NCBI GenBank assembly: GCA_030647435.1
Contig: JAUSJX010000097.1
Span: forward strand, 91,298-155,297
Direction of reading: 5' to 3'
DNA length: 64,000 nt
Source of the DNA: Candidatus Rokuibacteriota bacterium
GTDB taxonomy: Bacteria; Methylomirabilota; Methylomirabilia; Rokubacteriales; CSP1-6
Shown piece by piece: positions 10,048-19,124 of this stretch. Made by a program: the position numbers and the translations under genes. The notes below the pieces were generated by a model. That model saw only the letters and a program-made list of their open reading frames with translations, was not told where the DNA came from and did no database searches. Each line of letters starts with the position of its first letter. Position 1 is the first letter of the stretch.

Positions 10048-11838
10048 ATGACCACGGACCGCATCCGCAACTTCTCCATCGTTGCCCACATCGACCACGG
10101 CAAGTCCACCCTGGCGGACCGCCTGCTGTCCCTCACCGGCACCATGGACGCCAAGAAGGCCGTGGGGCAGGTCCTCGACTCGATGGACCTCGAGAAGGAG
10201 CGCGGCATCACCATCAAGGCCCACACCGTGCGCCTCCTCTACGCGGCGCGCGACGGCCACGAGTACACGCTCAACCTGATCGATACGCCCGGCCACGTGG
10301 ACTTCTCCTACGAGGTGTCGCGCTCACTGGCCGCGTGCGAGGGCGCGCTCCTGATCGTGGACGCGGGCCAGGGCGTCGAGGCCCAGACGCTGGCAAACTT
10401 CTACCTCGCGCTGGACGGCGGGCTCGAGATCATCCCGGTCATCAACAAGATCGACTTGCCGGCGGCGGACGTTCCCGGCACGCGGGCGCAGATCACCGAG
10501 ATCCTGGGGCTCGACGGCGACACGGCGCTCACGATCTCGGCGAAGCACGGTACGGGCGTGCCCGAAGTGCTGGAAGCCATCGTGAGCCGCATCCCGCCAC
10601 CGAAGGGAGACGCGGAGGCGCCGCTCAAGGCGCTCGTCTTCGACTCCTTCTACGACTCGTACCAGGGCGTCGTCGTCTACGTCCGGCTGATCGACGGGCG
10701 CGTGCGGGCGGGGATGCGCGCCCTGTTGATGTCGAACGGCAAGACGTACGAGGTCCAGCAGGTCGGCGTCTTCGCCCCCGACATGCGCGCGGTCGACGAG
10801 CTCAGCGCGGGCCAGGTCGGCTTTCTCACGGCTTCCATCAAGCGCGTGGCCGACGCGAAGATGGGCGAGACGATCACGGATGTGCTGAAGCCGACGGCCG
10901 AGCCCTGCCCCGGCTACCGCGACGCCAAGCCGATGGTCTTCGCCGGTCTCTACCCCATCGAGGACACCGAGTACGAAGGCCTGCGGGACGCGCTCGAGAA
11001 GCTGCGCCTCAACGACTCCGCCTTCAACTTCGAGCCCGAGACCTCGCTCGCGCTCGGCTACGGCTTCCGCTGCGGCTTCCTGGGCATGCTCCACCTCGAG
11101 ATCGTCCAGGAGCGGCTCGAGCGCGAGTTCAACCTCTCGCTGATCGTCACGGCCCCGAGCGTGCGCTTCCGCATAGTCACACCCCGAGGCGAGACCATCG
11201 AGATCGACAACCCGTCCAAGCTGCCGCCGCCGGACAAGATCGAGAAAATCGAGGAGCCCTACGTCCGCGGCTCCATCTTCGTGCCGACGGAGTTCATGAG
11301 CGAGATCTACAAGCTCGCGCAGGAGAAGCGGGGCGAGCACAAGTCGCTCGAGTACCTGGGCAAGCGCTGTCACATCCAGTTCGACTTCCCGCTCTCCGAG
11401 ATCGTGGTCGACTTCTACGACAGGCTCAAGTCCATCTCGAAGGGCTACGCGTCTTTCGACTACGACTTTCTCGAGTTCCGCGAATCGGACATGGTCAAGC
11501 TGGACATCCTCCTCAACGGCGACCCCGTGGACGCGCTCTCCGTCATCGTCCACCACGAGAAGGCCTACGAGAAGGGCAAGGCGCTGGCGGAAAAGCTCCG
11601 AGCCGTCATCCCGCGGCAGCTCTACGAGGTCGCCATCCAGGCGGCCATCGGCAGCCGGGTCATTGCCCGCGAGACCGTCAAGGCCATGGGCAAGAACGTT
11701 ACCGCCAAGTGCTACGGCGGCGATATCTCGCGAAAACGCAAGCTGCTCGAGAAGCAGAAGGAGGGCAAGAAGCGCATGAAGCAGGTCGGCAAGGTCGAGG
11801 TGCCGCAGGAGGCGTTCCTGTTGGTCCTCAAGAGCTGA
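10048..11838 (+). CDS. lepA: Elongation factor 4 (LepA)
   Basis: Ribosome-associated GTPase that back-translocates or remodels stalled ribosomes. The 596 residues match the family. G-motifs are [13 protein letters not shown] (G1), [10 protein letters not shown] (G2 area), DTPGHVDF (G3) and NKIDLPAAD (G4). The LepA-specific C-terminal domain is present ([20 protein letters not shown], and a basic [15 protein letters not shown] tail). The ATG precedes [16 protein letters not shown]. Signal peptidase I follows after 7 bases, the classic lepA-lepB pairing. Confidence 0.97.
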   Translation: MTTDRIRNFSIVAHIDHGKSTLADRLLSLTGTMDAKKAVGQVLDSMDLEKERGITIKAHTVRLLYAARDGHEYTLNLIDTPGHVDFSYEVSRSLAACEGALLIVDAGQGVEAQTLANFYLALDGGLEIIPVINKIDLPAADVPGTRAQITEILGLDGDTALTISAKHGTGVPEVLEAIVSRIPPPKGDAEAPLKALVFDSFYDSYQGVVVYVRLIDGRVRAGMRALLMSNGKTYEVQQVGVFAPDMRAVDELSAGQVGFLTASIKRVADAKMGETITDVLKPTAEPCPGYRDAKPMVFAGLYPIEDTEYEGLRDALEKLRLNDSAFNFEPETSLALGYGFRCGFLGMLHLEIVQERLEREFNLSLIVTAPSVRFRIVTPRGETIEIDNPSKLPPPDKIEKIEEPYVRGSIFVPTEFMSEIYKLAQEKRGEHKSLEYLGKRCHIQFDFPLSEIVVDFYDRLKSISKGYASFDYDFLEFRESDMVKLDILLNGDPVDALSVIVHHEKAYEKGKALAEKLRAVIPRQLYEVAIQAAIGSRVIARETVKAMGKNVTAKCYGGDISRKRKLLEKQKEGKKRMKQVGKVEVPQEAFLLVLKS

Positions 11839-11845
11839 GCGTCAG

Positions 11846-12514
11846 ATGAGCCCCACCGAGACCCAACCCGAAGCGCCCGCGCCCGTCGAGGCGGGGGCCC
11901 CCGCGCGCCGCAAGTCGCTCGTCCGCGAGTACGCCGAGGCCATCTTCATCGCCGTGCTGCTGGCGCTCGTGATTCGCCAGTGCGGGGTCCAGGCCTTCAC
12001 CATCCCGTCGGGCTCCATGATGGAGACCCTGCTCGTGGGCGACTACATTCTCGTCAACAAGTTCCTTTACGGCGCCGAGCTGCCGTTCTCGGACACCCAC
12101 CTGCCGGGCTTCCGCACGCCGGACCGCGGCGACATCGTCGTGTTCAAGTACCCCAACGACGAGAGCCGCGACTTCATCAAGCGCATCATCGCGGTCGGGG
12201 GCGACACCGTGCAGGTGCAGGACAACCGCGTCAAGCTCAACGGCCGGCCGATCGAGGAGCCCTACGTCCGACCCGGCTCGATCCCCGCCGTCCCGTCGGG
12301 CCACTGCGGCTACCTCTACGGATGCGACCCGCTCGTGGTGCCGTCGGGCTCGTACTTTGTCATGGGCGACAACCGGGACAACTCGCAGGACAGCCGCTAC
12401 TGGGGCTTCGTCCGGCGCGAGAAGATCCGCGGCAAGGCCTTCCTGATCTACTGGTCGTGGAACGGGGAGAGCCACTGGCCGCGTTGGGGCCGCCTGGGCA
12501 ACTGGCTGCCCTAG
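11846..12514 (+). CDS. lepB: Signal peptidase I
   Basis: Membrane serine protease that removes signal peptides from exported proteins. It has an N-terminal cytoplasmic stretch, one membrane segment (about residues 31-46), then the catalytic domain. The nucleophile is S57 in IPSGSMMETLL and the general base is K112 in DFIKRIIAVGGD. The MGDNRDNSQDSRYWG box is complete. At 222 residues it is the short form. The stop codon TAG lies within the terminal CTAG of a repeat element that starts at 12511. Confidence 0.95.
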   Translation: MSPTETQPEAPAPVEAGAPARRKSLVREYAEAIFIAVLLALVIRQCGVQAFTIPSGSMMETLLVGDYILVNKFLYGAELPFSDTHLPGFRTPDRGDIVVFKYPNDESRDFIKRIIAVGGDTVQVQDNRVKLNGRPIEEPYVRPGSIPAVPSGHCGYLYGCDPLVVPSGSYFVMGDNRDNSQDSRYWGFVRREKIRGKAFLIYWSWNGESHWPRWGRLGNWLP

Positions 12515-12750
12515 GCAGGCTGCCGATAAGGGGCCATCTGCGCCATTTAGCAAAAAGATTGTTGGGGCGCCCTCGGCCGCACGTTCGTGGCCGTTCGAGC
12601 TGAGGGGCGGGGCCCCGAGGCGAGGGCTGAGATGATGGTTCGTACGCCTCGCGTGCGGATCAACTCAGCCCTCGTCTCGCGACGGCCGCTCAACTCGAAC
12701 GGCGGGGCGCCGCCTCGCATCTGGACCTTTTTGAGGAGCCTGGGGATTAG
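12511..12750. repeat. Composite palindromic element, near-complete copy 1
   Basis: About 240 bp filling the gap between lepB and hemW. The core is two inverted half units: one from GTTCGAGCTGAG to CGAGGGCTGAG (about 12594-12633), the other from CTCAGCCCTCG to CAACTCGAAC (about 12664-12702). The outer parts include GGCCATCTGC on the left and GCATCTGGACCTTTTTGAG on the right. Read in reverse it aligns over its whole length with 49296-49532. No coding capacity is evident; it looks like a MITE or large REP composite. Confidence 0.8.
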
Positions 12751-12756
12751 GTAGTG

Positions 12757-13977
12757 ATGGCCTCATTTGACTCGTGGATTCCGCGCTCGGGCTCGATCGG
12801 CGCGTATCTGCATGTCCCCTTCTGCACGAAGCGCTGCGGCTACTGCTCCTTTAACACAGCGCCCGTTTCGCCCGGCGCCGTCGCGCGCTTCCTCCCGACG
12901 CTCCTCGGCGAGATGGATCTCGTCGCCCGCGCCCCGTGGGCGGGCGCCGTCGACCTTCGCAGCGTCTTCCTCGGCGGCGGCACGCCTTCGCTGCTGCCCG
13001 CCGAGGCGATGGCGGAGATCCTCGATCGCCTCCGGTCGCGCTTCGGCATCGAGGCCGGCGCCGAGATCACGGTCGAGTGCAATCCCGAGAGCGTGAGCCT
13101 CGAGCGGCTGTCGGGCTATCGCCGGGCGGGCGTCACGCGCATCAGCCTGGGTGTCCAGAGCCTGGACGACCGCATCCTGCCGACGCTGGACCGGCTCCAC
13201 ACGGCCGCGCAGGCGTGCCGTGCCTTCGATGCCGCGCGCGCCGCGGGCTTCGAGGATGTCAGCGTCGATCTGATCTACGGCCTGCCGGCGCTCGACCTCG
13301 CGACCTGGGAGGAGACGGTCAAGGGTGCGCTCGGCTGGGGGCCCGATCACCTCTCGGCCTACGCCCTGACGCTCGACGAGGGCAGCCTCTGGCACGCGGC
13401 GGCGTCCGCAGGGCGAGCCGCAGGACGTCGCGGGGCTGGGGCCCCGCCGACCGAGGCGAGCGAAATTTCAATAGTCCTCCCGCCGGAGGACACGGTGACC
13501 GCGCAGTACACGCGCCTCACCGAGCTCGCGGCGGAGGCGGGCTTCGAGCACTACGAGGTCTCCAACTACGCCCGCCCGGGGCACCGCTCGACGCACAACC
13601 AGATCTACTGGCGCGCCGAGGAGTACCTGGGCCTGGGCCCGGGCGCCTGCGGGTTCCTCGGCGACGTGCGCTACGGCAACGTCAAGTCCGTCGAGCGCTA
13701 CGGCGCCATGGTCGCGGGCGGTGAGCCGCCCGTCGGGACGCACGAGACGCTGACGCCGCGCCAGCGCATGGCCGAGCGCCTGATCCTGGGTCTCAGGCTC
13801 GGCGACGGCGTGCCGGCAGCGTGGCTCGACGAGCGCGCGGCGCTGGGACCGGCGCGGCTCCAGGCCACGCTCGCGGCGTGGCGTGAGCGCGGGCTCCTCG
13901 GCGGGCGGGACGGGCGCGTCCGCCTGACCGAGGCGGGCTTTCTCCTCTCGGACGCGCTCTTCATCGATCTCCTTTAA
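12757..13977 (+). CDS. hemW: HemW-like radical SAM protein
   Basis: Radical SAM protein of the oxygen-independent coproporphyrinogen oxidase-like family; HemW proteins act as haem chaperones. The cluster motif is CTKRCGYCSF, preceded by AYLHVPF, with GGGTPSLLPAEAM and VSVDLIYGLPAL downstream. The C-terminal HemN domain includes LGPGACGFLG. About 20 residues between the substrate loop and EDTVTAQYTRL are Ala/Gly/Arg-rich, probably from a small insertion near 13405-13485, which explains the 406-residue length. The ATG was preferred to the GTG three bases upstream. Confidence 0.88.
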   Translation: MASFDSWIPRSGSIGAYLHVPFCTKRCGYCSFNTAPVSPGAVARFLPTLLGEMDLVARAPWAGAVDLRSVFLGGGTPSLLPAEAMAEILDRLRSRFGIEAGAEITVECNPESVSLERLSGYRRAGVTRISLGVQSLDDRILPTLDRLHTAAQACRAFDAARAAGFEDVSVDLIYGLPALDLATWEETVKGALGWGPDHLSAYALTLDEGSLWHAAASAGRAAGRRGAGAPPTEASEISIVLPPEDTVTAQYTRLTELAAEAGFEHYEVSNYARPGHRSTHNQIYWRAEEYLGLGPGACGFLGDVRYGNVKSVERYGAMVAGGEPPVGTHETLTPRQRMAERLILGLRLGDGVPAAWLDERAALGPARLQATLAAWRERGLLGGRDGRVRLTEAGFLLSDALFIDLL

Positions 13978-13997
13978 TCGGGTACGATACGGCCACC

Positions 13998-15047
13998 ATG
14001 GCTCTGCCCCTTCTCGACCAGCGCCTGCGGCAGGTGCTCCTGGCTGTCATCGCGGAATACGTGGAGACCGCTCAGCCCGTGGGGTCGCGCTCCGTCTCGC
14101 GCCGTCACGTCCGGGGGCTATCGCCGGCGACCATCCGCAATGCCATGGCCGACCTCGAGGAGCAGGGCTTTCTCACCCACCCTCACACGTCGGCCGGCCG
14201 CGTGCCGACGGACAAGGCCTACCGCTTCTACGTCAGCGCCCTGGGCGAGGTGCCGTGGAAGGCCGCCCCGGCCGGTGCCAAGACCGCGGAGACCGCCGCC
14301 CCGCCGGCGGACGCGGGCGAGCGACTCATGTCGGAGACACCCACGCGCCTCTCGGACGGCACGCACATGACCGGGATGCTCCTCGCCCCGCCGCTCCGCC
14401 GCACCGCGCTGGACCGGATCGAGCTGGTCGGCCTGGGCGAAGACCGCGCGCTGGCCGTGGTCGTCACGGATACGGGCTGGGTCACGGCCCGCGCCATCAC
14501 GCCGCTGCCCCGCCCGGGCGTCGAGGAGCTGCGGGAGATCGGCCGGACCCTGACGCGGCGCTACCGCGGCAAGACCTTCCAGGCCATCCTCGACGACATC
14601 GAGCACCCGGCCGACCCGCTCGACCCGCTCTGGACCAGGAGCCGTGGCGTCCTCGACGAGATCGCCGGGCTGCTGCGCGACCGCAACCTCTACATCAGCG
14701 GCGCCATCAACGTGCTCGACCACCCCGACTTCAGCGATGTCGGCACCATGCGCGGGCTGCTCAAGGCCTTCGAGGACAAGGCGCGCCTCGTGGACCTCCT
14801 GACGCGCATGGCCGAGGAGCGGGGCGTGCAGGTCCTGATCGGAGGGGAAAATCCGGTCGAGGAGATGCGCGAGTGCAGCCTCATCACCTCCACGTACACC
14901 TACCGCGGTCAGGTGCTGGGCGTGCTGGGAGTGGTCGGGCCGCGACGCATGGCCTACGGCGACGTCATCGCCATCGTGGACGAGACCGCGCGGCTCGTCT
15001 CCGACTCGTTATCGCGGGTGCAGAGAGAACTGTACCTCCCATCCTGA
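13998..15047 (+). CDS. hrcA: Heat-inducible transcription repressor HrcA
   Basis: Repressor of class I heat-shock genes that binds the CIRCE operator. The 349-residue product has the winged-helix N-terminus (VGSRSVSRRHVRGLSPATIRNAMADLE, in pieces SRRHVRGLSPATIRNAMADL), a GAF-like centre and the C-terminal ITSTYTYRGQVLGVLGVVGP block. An Ala/Pro-rich stretch of about 30 residues interrupts residues 90-120. No CIRCE inverted repeat was recognised in this neighbourhood. grpE and dnaJ follow, but dnaK is absent from the cluster. Confidence 0.93.
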   Translation: MALPLLDQRLRQVLLAVIAEYVETAQPVGSRSVSRRHVRGLSPATIRNAMADLEEQGFLTHPHTSAGRVPTDKAYRFYVSALGEVPWKAAPAGAKTAETAAPPADAGERLMSETPTRLSDGTHMTGMLLAPPLRRTALDRIELVGLGEDRALAVVVTDTGWVTARAITPLPRPGVEELREIGRTLTRRYRGKTFQAILDDIEHPADPLDPLWTRSRGVLDEIAGLLRDRNLYISGAINVLDHPDFSDVGTMRGLLKAFEDKARLVDLLTRMAEERGVQVLIGGENPVEEMRECSLITSTYTYRGQVLGVLGVVGPRRMAYGDVIAIVDETARLVSDSLSRVQRELYLPS

Positions 15048-15095
15048 TGCGGTGCCGGCCGCAGGTCCTTGTTCATCAGCGGGGGCCTCGACTAG

Positions 15096-15132
15096 TCTCA
15101 GCCCTCGCGCCTCGCCTTCGGCAGCGGCTCAC
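15096..15132. repeat. Partial copy of the composite element half unit
   Basis: The hrcA-grpE gap of 174 bases contains TCTCAGCCCTCGCGCCTCGC followed by a degenerate arm that lacks the usual CTCGAAC end. The rest of the gap shows repeated CCGCAGGTC words. A TATACT hexamer sits at 15207-15212, ten bases before grpE, without a convincing -35 box. Confidence 0.5.
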
Positions 15133-15221
15133 ACCGCGTGCCCCCGCACTCCCCCCGTCCGCAGGTCAAACCGGTGCCTGCCGCAGGTCAACCTGCTCCC
15201 GTCTGCTATACTTTCTGTGTC

Positions 15222-15758
15222 ATGAACGACCACATCCTGGACCCTGACAACGGCGGTATTTCGCTCGAGCCCGAGGAAGAGATCCGGCGCCTCCGCGACG
15301 CCCTCGAAGCCAAGACAGGCGAGGCCGAGGAGCACCGCGACCGCTACCTCCGGGCTGCCGCCGAGTTCGACAACGCCCGCAAGCGCGCCGCCCGCGAGCG
15401 CGAGGAGTACACGCGCTACGTCAACGAGTCGCTCCTGCGCGAGCTCCTGCCGGTCCTCGACAATTTCGAGCGGGCGCTCCAGGCGGCCCGCGGCGAGCCC
15501 GCGGCGGCGGCCGTCACGGCCGGGGTGGAACTGACCCAGCGCGAGCTCCTGCGCGTGCTGGAGAAGTTCGGCGTGACCCCCTTCCCCTCCGTCGGCCAGC
15601 CCTTCGACCCCGAGCGGCACGAGGCCATCGCGCGCGTGCCCGCCCAGGGCCGGCCCGAGGGCACGGTGGTGGACGAGACGGCGCGCGGCTATCTCCTCAA
15701 CGGGCGCGTCCTCCGCCCGGCCATGGTCACCGTGGCCTCGAGCCCCGACCCGTCCTAG
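15222..15758 (+). CDS. grpE: Nucleotide exchange factor GrpE
   Basis: Co-chaperone that releases ADP from DnaK. The 178-residue protein has an acidic N-terminus, a long coiled-coil helix (about residues 20-90, with AEFDNARKRAAREREE) and a C-terminal beta domain with HEAIARVPAQGRPEGTVVDE. The ATG at MNDHIL was preferred because upstream in-frame sequence is non-coding in character. dnaJ starts two bases after the stop. The DnaK partner must be encoded elsewhere. Confidence 0.94.
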   Translation: MNDHILDPDNGGISLEPEEEIRRLRDALEAKTGEAEEHRDRYLRAAAEFDNARKRAAREREEYTRYVNESLLRELLPVLDNFERALQAARGEPAAAAVTAGVELTQRELLRVLEKFGVTPFPSVGQPFDPERHEAIARVPAQGRPEGTVVDETARGYLLNGRVLRPAMVTVASSPDPS

Positions 15759-15759
15759 C

Positions 15760-16857
15760 GTGGCGTCCAAGGACTACTACTCGGTCCTCGGCGTGGGCCG
15801 GGGCGCCGACGACGCCCTACTCAAGAAGGCCTACCGCGCCCTCGCCCGGCAGCACCACCCTGACAAGAACCTCGGTGACGCCCGGGCCGAGGAGCGCTTC
15901 AAGGAGATCAGCGAGGCGTACGCCGTGCTCTCCGATCCGGACAAGCGCGCGCACTACGACCGCTTCGGCACCGTCGCTGGGCCCGGCGGCGGCCCCGGCG
16001 ACGTCGGCTTCGGCACCATCATCGAGGACCTCTTCGAGGGGTTCTTCGGCGGCGGAGGCGGAGCGCGCCGCGCGCGCGCACGGCGCGGCGAAGACCTCCA
16101 GTACCGGCTCGAGATCTCGCTCGAGGAGGCCGCGCACGGGATCGAGACCAAGCTCCAGGTTCCCCGCCACGAGACCTGCGAGGCCTGCCGCGGCTCGGGC
16201 CAGGAGCCCGGCACCACGCCCGAGACGTGCGGGACCTGCCGCGGCCAGGGGCAGGTCCGCTTCTCCCAGGGCTTCCTCACCGTCGCGCGCCCGTGCCCGG
16301 CCTGTGGAGGCGCGGGCCGCGTCAACCGCCACCCGTGCGCGGGCTGTCGTGGCGAAGGCCGCGTGGCGCGCGAGCGACTGCTCACGGTGACGATCCCCGC
16401 GGGGATCGAGGACGGCAACCAGCTGCGCCTCTCGGGCGAGGGAGAGGGTGGTCTCAACGGCGGCCCCCCGGGCGACCTCTACGTGCTGCTCCAAATCCGG
16501 CCGCACGAGATCTTCGTGCGGCAGGGCACCGACCTCGTCTGCGCCCTGCCGCTGACCTATCCCCAGGCCTGCCTCGGGGACGAGGTCGACGTGCCCGTCC
16601 TCGACGGCAAGGCGCGGCTGACGGTGCCGCCCGGCACCCAGCCGGGCCAGCGCTTGACGCTCAAGGGCAAGGGGATGCCCCACTTCAGAGGGCGGGGGCA
16701 CGGCCATGCGGTCTACGAGGTGGTCATCGAGGTGCCGAAGAAGCTCTCGCAGCGGGAGCGGGAGCTCCTCGAAGATCTCCGCGAGGCATCGAAGGCGTCC
16801 TCGGGCCCGCTGCTCTCCTCTTTCCTCGAGCGGATGAAGAAGCTCTTCGGCAGTTGA
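15760..16857 (+). CDS. dnaJ: Chaperone DnaJ
   Basis: Type I J-protein that delivers substrates to DnaK and stimulates its ATPase. The J domain holds the HPD motif in RQHHPDKN. A Gly-rich linker follows, then four zinc-binding repeats: CEACRGSG, CGTCRGQG, CPACGGAG and CAGCRGEG. The C-terminal peptide-binding domains are complete. At 365 residues it is of normal length. It starts with GTG and its stop overlaps prmA (TGATG). Confidence 0.95.
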   Translation: MASKDYYSVLGVGRGADDALLKKAYRALARQHHPDKNLGDARAEERFKEISEAYAVLSDPDKRAHYDRFGTVAGPGGGPGDVGFGTIIEDLFEGFFGGGGGARRARARRGEDLQYRLEISLEEAAHGIETKLQVPRHETCEACRGSGQEPGTTPETCGTCRGQGQVRFSQGFLTVARPCPACGGAGRVNRHPCAGCRGEGRVARERLLTVTIPAGIEDGNQLRLSGEGEGGLNGGPPGDLYVLLQIRPHEIFVRQGTDLVCALPLTYPQACLGDEVDVPVLDGKARLTVPPGTQPGQRLTLKGKGMPHFRGRGHGHAVYEVVIEVPKKLSQRERELLEDLREASKASSGPLLSSFLERMKKLFGS

Positions 16858-17738
16858 TGGCCTTCTGGCAGATCACCGTCCCGACCTCGCCCGAAACCTC
16901 CGAAGGCCTGACCAACTTCCTCTGGGAACAGGGCGCCCTGGGCGTGGTGGAGGAGGAGAGCCCCGTCTCTGCGGCGAGGCTTCGCGCCTTCTTCTCCGAC
17001 AGCGCCTCGTCCACCGCCCTCGTAACCTCGGTGCGGGAGTACGCGGCCGGCCTCAGCACCCTGGGCTTCCTGACGGCGCCGGGCGATGTGGAGATCGCGC
17101 CGCTCCTCGAGGAAGCCTGGGCCAGCGCGTGGCAGCAGTGCTTCCCTCCGCGGGCTGTCGGGCGGAGGCTCTGGGTAAAGCCGCCGTGGGAAGCGGCAGA
17201 GGCGACGGATCGAATCGCGGTCGTGATCGAGCCCGGGCGCGCCTTCGGCACGGGACACCACGGCAGCACCGAGGGATGCCTGGCGCTCCTCGACGAAGCC
17301 ATCGCCGACACACGGCCCGAGCGGGTCCTCGACATCGGCACCGGCACGGGCATCCTCGCCGTCGCCGCCGTCAAGCTGGGCGCGGGACTCGTCGTGGCTC
17401 TGGACGTGGATCCGGACGCCATCGCGGCCGCGCGGGTCAACGCCGCCCGCAACAGCTGCGCCGAGCGCATCGAGCTCCTCATGGCTGGGCCCGAGTCGCT
17501 CCGCGACGTCCCGCCCTTCCCGCTCGTCCTCGCCAACCTCCTCGCCCACACCCATCTGGCGCTCGCTCCGCACTATCGCCGGCTGGCGGCGCCGGGCGGC
17601 GCGCTGATCCTCGGCGGCATCCTCGAACACGAGGACAAGGACGTGATCGCGGCGCTCGAGCCGGCGGGCTTGGCGCTCCGCGGGCGGCTCGTGATCGAGG
17701 GCTGGTCCTCGCTGCTTCTGGAAGCGGCCGCCGCGTGA
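16857..17738 (+). CDS. prmA: Ribosomal protein L11 methyltransferase
   Basis: Class I SAM-dependent enzyme that trimethylates ribosomal protein L11. The substrate-recruiting N-terminal domain begins MAFWQITVPTSPETSEGL. The catalytic domain has EPGRAFGTGHHGSTEGCL, the SAM loop VLDIGTGTGILAVAA and LVLANLLAHTHL. At 293 residues it is of normal length. It overlaps dnaJ by one base and rsmE by four, matching a common prmA-rsmE arrangement. Confidence 0.93.
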   Translation: MAFWQITVPTSPETSEGLTNFLWEQGALGVVEEESPVSAARLRAFFSDSASSTALVTSVREYAAGLSTLGFLTAPGDVEIAPLLEEAWASAWQQCFPPRAVGRRLWVKPPWEAAEATDRIAVVIEPGRAFGTGHHGSTEGCLALLDEAIADTRPERVLDIGTGTGILAVAAVKLGAGLVVALDVDPDAIAAARVNAARNSCAERIELLMAGPESLRDVPPFPLVLANLLAHTHLALAPHYRRLAAPGGALILGGILEHEDKDVIAALEPAGLALRGRLVIEGWSSLLLEAAAA

Positions 17739-18481
17739 CCCGCTTTCTCATCCGCCACGAGGGCATCGCCGGGGAGCGCGTCACCTTCGACGCCGAGGAG
17801 ACGCGGCACCTGACGCGCGTGCTGCGCCTGGGCCCGGGCGACATCGTCGAGGCCTTCGACGGCATGGGCAACGTGCTGACGGTGCGGCTCGAGCGCCTGA
17901 GCGGCCGCCTCGCCTACGGCACCCTGCTCGCGCGTGCGGCGCTGCAGAGTGAATCCCCCCTGCACCTGACTCTGGCGCAGAGCATCCCCAAGGGCGACAA
18001 GATGGAGGGCATCATCCGCATGGCGACTGAGCTCGGCGCTGCGCGCGTGGTGCCGCTCGTGACGGCGCGCACCGTGGTGCGCGTCGAGCCGGGGCGGCCG
18101 GGGCCGCGCCTCTCCCGGTGGCAGCGAGTGGCCAAGGAAGCCGCCAAGCAATGCGGCCGCGCGCTCATTACCGAGGTGACGCCGCCCCAGAGCTTGGCCG
18201 CGTGGATCGCGGCCCGCGAGACCGACGGGCTGCTCGTCTGCCTCTGGGAAGACGCGCCCGAGCCCCTCGGCCCCCAGCTGCCGCCGCGGCCCGTGAGCCG
18301 CGCCACGGTCGTGGTCGGACCCGAGGGCGGGCTCGAGCGGGCCGAGGCCGACACCCTCCGCGTCGCGGGCGCGGTGGTCGGGGGCCTGGGCCCTCGCATC
18401 CTCCGGACCGAGACCGCGGGGCCCGTGGGGCTGGCTATCCTACAGGCGCGCTACGGCGATCTCGGCGGAGACGGCGCCTGA
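17735..18481 (+). CDS. rsmE: 16S rRNA (uracil-1498-N3)-methyltransferase RsmE
   Basis: SPOUT-class enzyme that methylates U1498 of 16S rRNA. The 248-residue protein has an N-terminal PUA-like part (ETRHLTRVLRLGPGD), then the knot domain with QSIPKGDKMEGIIRMATELG, VVGPEGGLERAEAD and the SAM loop LGPRILRTETAG. The GTG start overlaps the prmA stop (GTGA). Its own stop overlaps a CTG that may start the next gene. Confidence 0.93.
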   Translation: MTRFLIRHEGIAGERVTFDAEETRHLTRVLRLGPGDIVEAFDGMGNVLTVRLERLSGRLAYGTLLARAALQSESPLHLTLAQSIPKGDKMEGIIRMATELGAARVVPLVTARTVVRVEPGRPGPRLSRWQRVAKEAAKQCGRALITEVTPPQSLAAWIAARETDGLLVCLWEDAPEPLGPQLPPRPVSRATVVVGPEGGLERAEADTLRVAGAVVGGLGPRILRTETAGPVGLAILQARYGDLGGDGA

Positions 18482-18972
18482 GCCCAGCCTTTACCCCAGC
18501 GTTCACGTATTTCGAGGCTGGCACCTATGTCGAGGCCGGCGGAGGCAGGGGCGTGGTCGGCCGCGGCGCGACGTTGCCGGAGGCCTTCGCGCAGGTGGCC
18601 CTCGGCGTGTTCGCCCTCCTGGCGGATCCGGCCTCGGTCGAGGAGCGTGACGCGCGCGAGGTCCGTGCCCACGGTGGAGCACCCGAGACTCTCCTCGTGA
18701 ATTGGCTCAACGAGTGCCTGTACGTGCTGGACGTCGAGGGCTTCGTCCCACGGCGAGTCGAGTTCACGATCTTCGCTCTCGATGCTTCCGCCCCGGGCGG
18801 CGAGCCGCTGCGCCTGCACTGCCGCCTCCACGGGGAAGATCTCGACCCGGCCCGCCACATCCCGCGGGAAACGGTGCGCGGGATCAGCAAAGACGGTGCC
18901 GCGGTGCTCGCAGTTGGCGACGGGTCTGAAGCGCGTGTCATCATCCAGGGCGGTGGTGGCCCGAATGCGTAG
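18478..18972 (+). CDS. Archease-like protein
   Basis: Resembles archease, a small metal-binding protein that activates RtcB-type RNA ligases. Shared features are the ATLPEAFAQVALGVFALLAD helix, LLVNWLNECLYVLD, and the C-terminal DPARHIPRETVRGIS region. It is divergent: the N-terminal HTADxG metal motif reads FEAGTYVEAG and the final KAxTYH motif is lost, so metal binding may be altered. The start is uncertain. No ATG, GTG or TTG fits near the domain start; the CTG used here overlaps the rsmE stop. No rtcB is present in the window. Confidence 0.65.
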   Translation: MSPAFTPAFTYFEAGTYVEAGGGRGVVGRGATLPEAFAQVALGVFALLADPASVEERDAREVRAHGGAPETLLVNWLNECLYVLDVEGFVPRRVEFTIFALDASAPGGEPLRLHCRLHGEDLDPARHIPRETVRGISKDGAAVLAVGDGSEARVIIQGGGGPNA

Positions 18973-19124
18973 CCTAAATGAGACAAGCGGGCCCGGGTGG
19001 CGTGTCCTACAGTCATCGGAACGCGGGCTCGCTGGCCGGTTCGATGCAGGAACAGTCAGATAAAACAAAAGGTTATGTCATGTTGTCCGGGATGGCATCT
19101 CACTTGCTCTATACCCGCCGCGGT

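Noticed and set aside
12515..12756. tRNA or small RNA gene in the lepB-hemW gap
   Set aside because: The strong folding comes from the composite repeat, found again at 49296. No tRNA features such as a TTCRANY T-loop with acceptor pairing and CCA were seen.
15207..15212. TATACT as a grpE promoter
   Set aside because: It lies only ten bases before the start codon and has no -35 partner. Kept only as a note.
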